Below are positions 1 to 7,559 of a DNA stretch of 64,000 nucleotides, one piece after another. Within the stretch, counting starts at the first letter, position 1; each line of letters begins with the position of its first letter. The stretch is taken from NCBI GenBank assembly GCA_001295865.1, contig LJHW01000030.1, forward strand, positions 1-64,000, in the 5' to 3' direction. This DNA comes from a beta proteobacterium AAP65. GTDB taxonomy: Bacteria > Pseudomonadota > Gammaproteobacteria > Burkholderiales > Burkholderiaceae_C. The notes beneath the pieces were generated by a model that ran no database searches, was not told where the DNA came from, and worked only from the letters and a program-made list of their open reading frames with translations. The translations under genes and the position numbers were made by a program.

Positions 1-328
1 CGCTGCATCAACTCACCTCAACTGCCACTTCGCGATGCGTTGTGCAGAGCTTCCCTAGCCGCTGCAGACAGTCGCCCTACTTTTACCTGTCGCTCGTCAC
101 CCGCCGAACCCCCAATGCCATGTGCGAAGGCTCCGCCGCGACTTCGTACTTCCCTCATCGGTTGCCAGTGACGTCTGGCGCAGTGACGAGGCATGCGCTA
201 CTGTCCGGCAGCCCCCAATGAGACACCGTAGGCTCCACCCAATTGCCAACCCACGATAGTCAAGGACCAGAGCATCCTGAAGCTTAAGGGACACTCAGCG
301 CAAGCTAACCATACTTCAGTTCTTCTTC
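1..328. other. No gene seen at left edge
   Basis: No open frame here has a credible ribosome-binding site or recognisable product on either strand. Base composition is less G+C-rich than the metabolic half of the window and matches the accessory island to the right. I see no promoter strong enough to name for the gene starting at 329. Confidence 0.5.
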
Positions 329-1534
329 ATGAGAGTCAAAAACTTGATGTTCCCAATCCGAACTGCTCACGATAAGTGTGCCCGTCCCCGCAACTCAACA
401 CTGCGGCTGACTTTCATCTTCATAACACTAATCAATCTATTGGCGAGCACTTCGGCAACGGCCGCCGATGGCGCGATATACATTCCTGCTGGACCCGCCG
501 AGAAACTGAACTTCCCGAGCATGTCAATTGATGGCACCTATAACGGCAGCAATACGAGCGGGTCGGGGCCACCGAAGTTCCGTGGAGGCATTGGCGGCGG
601 AGGCCCATGCGAAGGCGGTTGCGAGCCCAAGCCCTCGAAGCCGCAGAAGCCTTCGGTCACAGCCGCGGATAAAGCAAAGCAGGAGGCCGAGGAACGCAAG
701 CGCTTATGGGCAAGTGTTGAGAAGTATCTGCGCAGTGCTTACAAGATTTGGAATGTCACGGGCAGCCCATATTTGAGCATTCGAAGCGTCGAATACATTG
801 GAAACAAGCTTTTCTTCGAATGGGCCACGAGAGCTGCCTCCTTATCGATTTATGGGCTTTACCTTTCGTTGAGGCCGACGGAGATTGGGGTTGACTTGCT
901 TGATCCAAATGAAGCGAATAGGCTTCTGGATAAGCTGAAAAGGACAAAGCCAGCCGACTCGGGCCCGACGCAAGACCGAATAAGGGGGGATGATCTGCCC
1001 GAGAATTTGAGACCGAGGCCGTTTGATTCTGCAAACCGAGAGAGAGAAGAGGAATTGCGGAGAACCTTCTTCCGAGATTCAGACATCTCCCGCGATGAAG
1101 CGAAACGACTCACGAGAAAGTTCTTGATGGAGAATGAGGGTGCACCGTATGGCGAATTGATCGCAACCATACTGGAAGTGTTCGACGAGCAGGCCGTCGC
1201 CAAGGATGGGCTATCCCCCGCTGCTGTCGAATGGATGACGCAATTCTCTGCTCGAATACGGGAAATCAACAAGAAGCGTGAGCAGTCAGCGGTGGCGAAT
1301 GTGTGCCTGATACCTTCTGATCGCCGGCTCTGTTTGATTCAAGGCGGCAAGGCCGGCGATTCCTGCTTCTGCAACGCCGCGCCCGGCAAAAATGGGATAG
1401 CGGCCACACGTCCAAGCGGGAACATTTGCGAGACCTCCTTCGCTCATTGCGAGATGCCCTCCGAGCAAGCCTTTAGTACGCCTTGTGCTTGCAGGAGAAT
1501 CGTTGGCGTGGATAAGGGCACCGTTAAATGGTAG
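329..1534 (+). CDS. Hypothetical secreted protein with Cys-rich C-terminus
   Basis: The 401-residue product is not recognised. A hydrophobic stretch at about residues 26-44, ending in small residues (STSATAADG), looks like a Sec signal peptide, so the mature protein should be exported. It is followed by a Gly/Pro/Lys-rich linker with a short Cys cluster (CEGGCEPKPSKP), a charged, probably helical middle, and a Cys-rich tail with about eight cysteines including CFCNAAPG and PCACRR, suggesting disulfides. The start at 329 has no clear Shine-Dalgarno sequence and the Met codon at 347 is equally possible. Codon use is less G+C-biased than in the metabolic genes, in keeping with an accessory origin. 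It lies 196 bp upstream of the HNH gene on the same strand, but no functional link is visible. Confidence 0.6.
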   Translation: MRVKNLMFPIRTAHDKCARPRNSTLRLTFIFITLINLLASTSATAADGAIYIPAGPAEKLNFPSMSIDGTYNGSNTSGSGPPKFRGGIGGGGPCEGGCEPKPSKPQKPSVTAADKAKQEAEERKRLWASVEKYLRSAYKIWNVTGSPYLSIRSVEYIGNKLFFEWATRAASLSIYGLYLSLRPTEIGVDLLDPNEANRLLDKLKRTKPADSGPTQDRIRGDDLPENLRPRPFDSANREREEELRRTFFRDSDISRDEAKRLTRKFLMENEGAPYGELIATILEVFDEQAVAKDGLSPAAVEWMTQFSARIREINKKREQSAVANVCLIPSDRRLCLIQGGKAGDSCFCNAAPGKNGIAATRPSGNICETSFAHCEMPSEQAFSTPCACRRIVGVDKGTVKW

Positions 1535-1730
1535 CCCACCGACCCATTCACTTGAAGAACTCATCATAAGGAAACTGATGACTAACGTGCTCAAGCTGAT
1601 CCACTGGGGCACCCTCGGTCAGCCCGACCCGAGGTAACCCTTTAAGATTCTCAGCAGAGTCCGCAAATCTTACAGATGCGGAAATTGTACGACTGGCGTC
1701 AGGCGGCAATATCAATTTTCGCAAGCAATC

Positions 1731-2537
1731 ATGGTTAAATTCTTTCCTCAGATCTCAGGATTACAGGTGCTTTGGAGTTCCGAGTCGAGTCTGGAGCTAG
1801 AGTGCATCGATATCCAACAGCTTAGGACCGGCGAAGCCTACACAGTGGCGGTCGGGCACTGGCACAATAAGATAATCTACTACAGATACCCTGTATCAGT
1901 GAGTTCCACTTCAGACTCTATAGAGATATTCAACTATCAACGACCCGCGGAATGGCCAGATAGCACGAAATGGCACTTCGTTCGAGGCAGACTCTTAATT
2001 ACGCTGACAGAGGCCAGACGGCCCAGCTCGGTTACATGGGAGGCTGAAGGCGCTCGTGAAGGATTATTACTCGACCCTGTCTCTGAATGGCAGTACTTTG
2101 AAAGAGCAGTCCAGACCGGAAGAGTTGAAGCCCGGGGCAAGATTCTTGTTGAGCAAACATTGCGCCCCCTTCAAGCGCTAGTCCGCAAGATACTTCTATC
2201 GACCCAACGGCGCTGCCTTATTTCAGGCTGCGAAATCGAAGCTTGCCTAGAGGCGGCACACCTGTTGCCGGTGAAGAATGGCGGGGACGAGGTTACTGAG
2301 AACGTGGTACTGCTGCGAGCAGATCTACACCGACTTTTCGATGCGGGTATGGTTTCCTTTCGGGTTTTCGCTGGGGAGATTCGAGTCTTCGCAGCAGAGG
2401 AAGTCCTAGCCTACGTCAGGGGCGCAGCGGCCTGCAAACAACCCGCAATCGGTCCAATCTCTCGCGAAACTGAATCTTGGCTTAGCGCCCGCTTGGAGAT
2501 ACAGCCAGCCTCGCATCACATTTGCGTTTGCGCGTGA
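1731..2537 (+). CDS. HNH endonuclease family protein
   Basis: This 268-residue protein has an HNH (HNH_2-like) nuclease module at about residues 160-215. The segment RRCLISGCEIEACLEAAH is followed by a Pro-Val loop, the conserved Asn of TENVVLLRADLH and then LFDAGMVSF, which is the usual C-x-(I/S)-(T/S)-G, AAH, N, LH, LFD-x-G pattern of single-strand or duplex DNA nucleases in restriction and mobile contexts. The N-terminal 150 residues carry no domain I recognise and may bind substrate. The gene has modest G+C and stands alone on the plus strand, facing the leftward viperin/restriction cluster. A role in restriction or anti-phage defence is inferred from family and neighbourhood only. Confidence 0.75.
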   Translation: MVKFFPQISGLQVLWSSESSLELECIDIQQLRTGEAYTVAVGHWHNKIIYYRYPVSVSSTSDSIEIFNYQRPAEWPDSTKWHFVRGRLLITLTEARRPSSVTWEAEGAREGLLLDPVSEWQYFERAVQTGRVEARGKILVEQTLRPLQALVRKILLSTQRRCLISGCEIEACLEAAHLLPVKNGGDEVTENVVLLRADLHRLFDAGMVSFRVFAGEIRVFAAEEVLAYVRGAAACKQPAIGPISRETESWLSARLEIQPASHHICVCA

Positions 2538-3390
2538 CTGCTCGAGGGTCGGACGCCGGCCTTGACGTGGCGGCGGTGGACTGCGCTATACCGGCCCACA
2601 TGAAATGCGCACCAAAACCACCAGCCGCTGGCTCCCCGCACCTCCACCAGCGGTTGGCAATGGCCAATGGTGGCCATACGATGAAGCGCTGCACGCCTTG
2701 GAACCCAAGCACATCCAGATGCGGCGGCGGCACTGGCAATCAGCAATCCGGAAGTTCCGCCTACGGGCGTGATTGAGGTGATCCGACTCGGACATCGCTG
2801 TGTCGCCTTCGACGGAGGCGCTTTATGGATCAGCACCGCTTCTCCTGTGGGCCAAAACATTGCCGCGGCCTTCGATCTCGACATGACGCTTCATGACTGG
2901 GCGGTTTGGACTGCGTCCCCTTGCCGAGCCGATCACGCGTGAGAACGTTGCAGTGGTGAAGCGAAGCCGAACTCCACCTGCCTTCGCTGCCCACTTTGGG
3001 CTGCGCCTGAAATGAGTTGCATCACCGGCGGACGGCCAGATCACGGTAAGGTGCATCGGTGCAGACTGGCTACCAGTCGAAGCAATGCGTAGCGAACAGC
3101 CGGGAACGCGCGCAAGCACTCGCCTTTGCTCCTCATCGAGTACAGCTTGGACACAAACTTGGACGTCCCACCGGCAGGCCCGAGCCCCTCGTGTCAGAAC
3201 CGCAAGGTGCGACGCACATCAGCCGTAAAGCTCGTAAGGGCTCGTCCGTCGCTGGGGGTGGATGGCACCGAGAGGGTCGCGTGGAGGTGAGGATGGTGCA
3301 AGCGCCCATGTTTCCGCCCACGCCGAAACACCCAGCCTTGCCGGACCAAGCCGCCCACAAATCGATCTAGATCTTTTGCGGCGGAGTGCT
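2538..3390. other. Gene-poor stretch, probably decayed DNA
   Basis: About 850 bp separate the HNH gene from the 3' end of the viperin gene. Only one short open frame (2605-2772) has protein-like composition. The other open frames on both strands are rich in Arg, Ser, Ala and Cys and look like chance frames. I see no terminal inverted repeats or transposase motif. Confidence 0.45.
2605..2772 (+). CDS. Possible small or remnant ORF, 55 aa
   Basis: An ATG at 2605 opens a 55-codon frame. Its product has protein-like composition with an acidic/aromatic middle (QWWPYDEALHALEPKH) and a basic Arg-rich end (MRRRHWQSAIRKFRLRA), unlike the chance frames around it. No ribosome-binding site is obvious and I do not recognise the family. 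It may be the surviving piece of a longer decayed DNA-binding protein. Low confidence. Confidence 0.25.
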   Translation: MRTKTTSRWLPAPPPAVGNGQWWPYDEALHALEPKHIQMRRRHWQSAIRKFRLRA

Positions 3391-4329
3391 TCACTGCACC
3401 TCCACGGGCGGCAGGCCAGCATAGCGAGCGGCAAACCGCTGAGGGTTGAAAGCGATCTGGTTGAACGCCTTGGCTACACCTACTTCGAGGATCGGCTGGC
3501 TGTACATGTACCCGCGCCCGTTAGTCGCTGGTTCATTCTGGAAGAAGCGTCCCTGCGGGTCGATCATCAGATACGACTCGGTCATGTCCAGGTTGTCCTC
3601 GGCGCACAAGATCTCACCAAGCTGGCGGTGGCGCGCCACGAAGCTGTCGAACTGGTCGTCGGAGACTTCCAGTTGCCGTCCGCGGACCGGTAGCATGCGC
3701 AGCACCTTCCACCTATCGGGAGCGAATTGACGGATCAGAGGTGTCAGGTCATCCGCTTGATTCAACCGATTCACCACGGTGTTGAGCTTCACGCGCATGG
3801 CTGGATTCAGCCTCCGACCGAGCCTGACCATCTCCGACAGTTCTTCAAGATCGACCTGCCGGCCCTGCCGATCAACTCGTCCGATCGAGGCGTTCGTCTC
3901 CATGCTCATGCTGTCGATGCTCAGGCCGAGCAGGCTCAGCCGGGGCGCGAGACGAGACATAAGCTGTGGTGTCAACCGGCTGCCATTGGTGATCAGCGAC
4001 ACGTCGAAGCCGATCGTGTTGCTGGTAAGTACCGCCGCCTCAAGCTCACGCGAGAAAAGCAGTGGCTCACCGCCGGCAAAGTTCAACCTGACGCCGCTCC
4101 ATGTCATCCGCGAGCGAAGCGGGTGGGCCAGGTTCTCTGGTCTGAAGAATTCGAACAGGGCGGTCAGCAGCGAAGTGGTCCGCTTGTGGTCGCGGATCAG
4201 GTCACGCCCACCTTCGGTCACGTCCCACGAGGCGTAGCAGTACTTACAAGAATAATTGCACGCCTCAGCAATGTGCCAGTTCAGAACAAGCTGCTTAGGC
4301 TCTGGGGAAGCGTCTGGGATCTCGAACAC
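3391..4329 (-). CDS. Prokaryotic viperin (radical SAM, antiviral ddhNTP synthase)
   Basis: This 312-residue radical SAM enzyme carries the viperin signature. It has CNYSCKYC (Cys24, Cys28, Cys31) for the [4Fe-4S] cluster, FAGGEP as the SAM-binding GGEP motif, and SIDSMSMETNASIGR, KLNTVVNRLNQADDL, DRWKVLRMLPV and MTESYLMIDPQGRFFQN, followed by a C-terminal ILEVGV...F block. These line up in order with vertebrate viperin (RSAD2). Viperins convert NTPs to 3'-deoxy-3',4'-didehydro-NTPs that poison viral polymerases, and bacterial pVips are anti-phage. Which nucleotide this one uses cannot be read from sequence. Translation starts at GTG 4329, preceded by a good GAGGAG site. The gene follows the 401-residue unknown after 126 bp. 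No nucleotide kinase, a frequent pVip partner, lies next to it. Confidence 0.93.
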   Translation of the reverse strand: MFEIPDASPEPKQLVLNWHIAEACNYSCKYCYASWDVTEGGRDLIRDHKRTTSLLTALFEFFRPENLAHPLRSRMTWSGVRLNFAGGEPLLFSRELEAAVLTSNTIGFDVSLITNGSRLTPQLMSRLAPRLSLLGLSIDSMSMETNASIGRVDRQGRQVDLEELSEMVRLGRRLNPAMRVKLNTVVNRLNQADDLTPLIRQFAPDRWKVLRMLPVRGRQLEVSDDQFDSFVARHRQLGEILCAEDNLDMTESYLMIDPQGRFFQNEPATNGRGYMYSQPILEVGVAKAFNQIAFNPQRFAARYAGLPPVEVQ

Positions 4330-4348
4330 GGAAGGGACTCCTCAAAGG

Positions 4349-4366
4349 GCGCTGAGGATTCAGCGC
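4349..4366 (-). promoter_or_regulatory. Perfect hairpin in the viperin leader
   Basis: GCGCTGA and TCAGCGC form a perfect 7-bp stem with a GGAT loop (plus-strand sequence). It sits just upstream of the GAGGAG ribosome-binding site of the viperin gene, whose start is 4329. No T-run follows on the minus strand, so it is more likely a leader structure or mRNA stabiliser than a terminator. Function is inferred. Confidence 0.4.
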
Positions 4367-4455
4367 ACCCGTGAAGAGTGCCAATAACTTGGTTCTCAGT
4401 TCGTCCAGAAATCTGCACTTTGGGGAAAGCCGGCGCCCTCGCGGCCCCAGGCCGG

Positions 4456-5661
4456 TTAAGGCACCGGGTCCGTCGGCACATCCGGCGGACCGTCCAGCCA
4501 CCCTGGCCACTCGACCGTGCCTGCGCTAAGTTCTGCACCCCAATCCTGTTGATGGGCGTGCCACCAAGACAGGTACTCCCCACCATCGAAAAGCGTCATC
4601 TGCCGGACCTTTGATCTCGCATCGAACGCCACCATCCCCGAGTGCCAGGCCAGTGCAGCCATAAGAAGTGGTGTTGGCGACGGCGGGACCACTTCTGAGG
4701 AAGTGGCGAAATCACGCGCCACGGTCGCCCACCACTCGCCGAAGACCTTCGCTGTCAGCTTCTTCGTGCCGTCATAGAAGTTGCCGATGTCGACGTCTCG
4801 ATAGCCTGATGCGCGTGCAATTTCTTTCCTTGTTGGCGGCGAACTGGGCCAGACCCGATGTGCCCGATAGTGCAGCAGCGCGAAACAAAGTTCGAGCAGC
4901 CTTCGCGTCGGCAGCCTGAAACGATCCCGCCGCGGGAGCTCGATTTCAGCAGCACCCATTTCCACCGTCGGACCCAAGGTAGGCAAAAGATCAAGGAAGA
5001 GCGGACGCGGGGCGAAAAACTCGAAGTGTCGTTGCGCGAACTCAAGATCAATGGCGGCCATAAACGAGAGCCAGACATTGGCAAACGGAACCTTAGTTGC
5101 CTCGTCAAGCGCCTGCCAGTCTCTCGCCTCGACAACTTTCTGACGCACCTGCTCTGAGGGAGCCTCCGTCCCCAGGCACCAGTGCTGATCGCGGAGCCAG
5201 TCGTTATCCAAGAGGACAGACTTGAACGCCGACAAGTTTTCCGCGTCGTGGGCAAAGACGAGCTCTTCGCAGAGCACATCTACACGTTCTGCGAGCCGTT
5301 GAGTCAACTGGAAGACCTGGCCGTCCCCGCGCGAGAGGCGATGGATGAAGTCGCCGAAGGCACGTGCGCGCCCTGCCCTGCGAGATGGCATCTGCGAGAT
5401 GAAGGTCTCCGCTTCGCTCGGCGTGAACTGGGCTGCGGCGAGCCGCCCGCGCAACCACGCGATCGAGTCATCTGCCACACGACGCAGCCTGCTCTCTCGA
5501 AACGGACGGCGGTCTGCCTGTCGCAAGCGGCTCAACGAGAGCCCGGTTGCCTCACTCAAGGCAGTGCCCGGCGATCGTCCATCGAGCAGCAGCTCCAAAC
5601 TCAGTGGAGCAAGCACCAATCGACCGAGCGATCCCCCCTCTTGCCCTTGTGCCACGTTCAC
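4456..5661 (-). CDS. Unrecognised 401-aa viperin-neighbour protein
   Basis: I do not recognise this protein. The frame is open further upstream to 5898, but that part is antisense-like and overlaps the HsdM/HsdR gene. The likely start is GTG 5661, whose first base is the last base of the TAG stop of that gene (TAGTG), implying translational coupling; this gives 401 residues. There is no signal peptide or clear membrane span. The protein is leucine-rich and helical, with an aromatic centre (ANVWLSFMAAIDLEFAQRHF), a possible helix-turn-helix near residues 300-325 (TRKEIARASGYRDVDIGNFY) and a Trp-rich, Pro-rich C-terminus. It lies directly between the restriction remnant and the viperin gene on the same strand, so it is either an accessory viperin partner or an unknown restriction-locus component. 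Confidence 0.7.
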   Translation of the reverse strand: MNVAQGQEGGSLGRLVLAPLSLELLLDGRSPGTALSEATGLSLSRLRQADRRPFRESRLRRVADDSIAWLRGRLAAAQFTPSEAETFISQMPSRRAGRARAFGDFIHRLSRGDGQVFQLTQRLAERVDVLCEELVFAHDAENLSAFKSVLLDNDWLRDQHWCLGTEAPSEQVRQKVVEARDWQALDEATKVPFANVWLSFMAAIDLEFAQRHFEFFAPRPLFLDLLPTLGPTVEMGAAEIELPRRDRFRLPTRRLLELCFALLHYRAHRVWPSSPPTRKEIARASGYRDVDIGNFYDGTKKLTAKVFGEWWATVARDFATSSEVVPPSPTPLLMAALAWHSGMVAFDARSKVRQMTLFDGGEYLSWWHAHQQDWGAELSAGTVEWPGWLDGPPDVPTDPVP

Positions 5662-6968
5662 TAGCTTGCCGATGCCCCACGACGGTGGCCAACATCCGTC
5701 TGCCCACCGGCGTAGTGGTCGTACACATGCGCATACGCCCTTGCCATCTTCTCCGTACGGATGTCCTTCGTGTACTGTGGCGGCAATCGGCGCAGTTCCA
5801 TCCGCAAGGTCTGCATCACCCCCGCCTTCGCCTGCTGCTTCTCCCGCCAATCCAGCACGAGCTTCTCGCGCTTCAGCGTCGCCAGCAGTTCCCGGCACAC
5901 CTTCTTGACCTCAGCCTCCTCCGCCTTGGTCAGCACCGGCTCGGGCTTGGTCAGGATGTCGAACAGCGCCAGCTCTTCCTCCGTCAGCCCTTCGGCGATA
6001 CCACGCTGCTCCTCGGCAGACAGCGCCTGGGCGAAGTCCTTCAGCTCGGCGAAGAACGCCTCGATGTTCTGGCTGGCGTTGTCGGTTGTCGGCAGGCCCA
6101 GCGCAAAGCGGGGGTCGTCCTTTAGTCGGTCCTTGTCCACGCCGGAGACGTTGAACGGCGGGTTGGCCATCACGAAGTCGAACCGGCCCGGGGCTTTGTG
6201 CGGGTCTTCGTAGTAGGTGTTGGCCTCGCGCACGTCGCCCGACAGGCCGTGCACCGCCAAGTTCATCTTGGCCAGCTTGACGGTATCGCTGGCCTTCTCG
6301 GCGCCGAATACGGTGAGCTCGCGGGTGGCGTTCTTCTGGTGGCGCTGCACGAAGGCTGCGCTCTGCACGAACATACCGCCCGAGCCGCAGGCAGGGTCGA
6401 AGATGCGGCCGTGGAAGGGCTGCAGGATCTCGACGATCAGCCGCACGATGCTGGTGGGCGTGTAGAACACGCCGCCCTTCTGGCCCTCCTTCAGCGCGAA
6501 GTTGCCCAGGAAGTACTCGTACACCTTGCCGAAGGCGTCGCCCTCCAGGTCCAGCGGCGCCAGCAGGCGCAGCAGTTCCACCAGCGTGGCGTTGGGCAGC
6601 AGGTTGTAGCCGCGCGGCAGCACGCCCTTCAGCTCGGGGTTGTGCTCTTCCACCAGTTGCATGGCCGTGGCGATGGCCTTGCCCAGGTTGGCGCCCTCGG
6701 TCAGAGTGAGCAAGTTACCGAACCGGGCTTCCTCGGGCAGGTACAGCACACCCTCGGCCTGATAGTCCATCGGCTCGCGCTCATCGGCCGGGATGCCCTT
6801 GTTGTGCAGTACCACAGCAGCTTCGCTGAAGCGCTTGTCGGCATAGCGCAGGAAAATCAGGCCGAGAACAGGTGTGGAGAACTCGGCAGGCTTGAGACCT
6901 GTGTTGGCCCAGAGGTGGTCGGCCGCAGCCCAGAGGCGGCTTTCGATGGCGACGAGATCAGATGACAT
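5661..6968 (-). CDS. HsdM methylase core fused to HsdR C-terminal domain
   Basis: Residues 1 to about 295 match the start of a type I DNA methyltransferase subunit: an N-terminal helical domain, motif I FDPACGSGGMF (about 189-199) and catalytic motif IV NPPF (269-272). Where HsdM normally continues with target-recognition-interacting and C-terminal parts, the sequence switches after PTTDNA to QNIEAFFAELKDFAQ and a Glu/Leu/Lys-rich helical segment (LTEEELALFDILTKPEP, REKLVLDWREKQQAKAG). That segment is the HsdR C-terminal domain (DUF3387 type), about residues 297-410. No hsdS gene and no HsdR nuclease or helicase segment remains. I infer an in-frame deletion from hsdM into hsdR that removed hsdS and most of hsdR. 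The 435-residue product probably cannot restrict DNA. The start at ATG 6968 has only a weak ribosome-binding site. Confidence 0.8.
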   Translation of the reverse strand: MSSDLVAIESRLWAAADHLWANTGLKPAEFSTPVLGLIFLRYADKRFSEAAVVLHNKGIPADEREPMDYQAEGVLYLPEEARFGNLLTLTEGANLGKAIATAMQLVEEHNPELKGVLPRGYNLLPNATLVELLRLLAPLDLEGDAFGKVYEYFLGNFALKEGQKGGVFYTPTSIVRLIVEILQPFHGRIFDPACGSGGMFVQSAAFVQRHQKNATRELTVFGAEKASDTVKLAKMNLAVHGLSGDVREANTYYEDPHKAPGRFDFVMANPPFNVSGVDKDRLKDDPRFALGLPTTDNASQNIEAFFAELKDFAQALSAEEQRGIAEGLTEEELALFDILTKPEPVLTKAEEAEVKKVCRELLATLKREKLVLDWREKQQAKAGVMQTLRMELRRLPPQYTKDIRTEKMARAYAHVYDHYAGGQTDVGHRRGASAS

Positions 6969-7559
6969 TGACAGTGATGGACCGAGATCTTGGGGAAGCT
7001 CCAGAAGTATTCCCTATGTCTCTCTCAGGGTCACCCCGCAGGCGCGCTGATCCTCGACCGTAGATGCCGTCGGCTAAGGCTCAGGCCGTGGGCATCGTGC
7101 CGAGTGGTCCGCAGGACCGCGGCTGCCGAAGGGGACATGCAACCCAGTACCAGCCGGCCTGGTCCCTGTTCGGGTCATACGCAAAGCAGACGAGGCGGTG
7201 GCGGAGTGACCCTCTGCCAAACGCCGCGCCAGGTGCGAGATTCAGCGCGTGCTGCGGCTGCGTCTCCCGCTGAGTCCACCATTTGCAAGCCCGACAGGGT
7301 TCTGACAGGGCACACGCGCGAGACTATGCACTCCCTACTTCGACACCAAGCCGGAGGGACCGGACAGTCGGCGGTGCAGCGGTTGCAGTCAGTTGCCACC
7401 CAGGTTGGAAGTCACGCTCACGTTCCCGTGTTGGTCATTGGGAGGTCCCTCCGAGAAGAGGCCGTGCGTCCGCAGTCCTCGCTGCTGCTCCTCCATCTGG
7501 CACTTTGGGGTGGCGGGCCGGGCAGCGCTCCACAGACAGCCGTCCCGGCAGGCTCGACG
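6969..7559. other. 590-bp gap without a recognisable gene
   Basis: The space between the HsdM-like gene and the protease gene holds only Arg/Ser/Cys-rich chance frames on both strands. It should contain the promoter for the HsdM-like gene and the 3' end signals of the protease transcript, but I see no convincing hexamers or terminator. It could be a decayed gene. Confidence 0.4.

Noticed and set aside
5662..5898. N-terminal extension of the 401-residue viperin neighbour
   Set aside because: The extra 79 residues are Ala/Gly/Glu-rich, overlap the HsdM/HsdR coding sequence and begin without a ribosome-binding site.
5661..6968. A simple, intact HsdM subunit
   Set aside because: The C-terminal third matches the HsdR tail, and hsdS and hsdR are missing, so a working type I methylase is unlikely.
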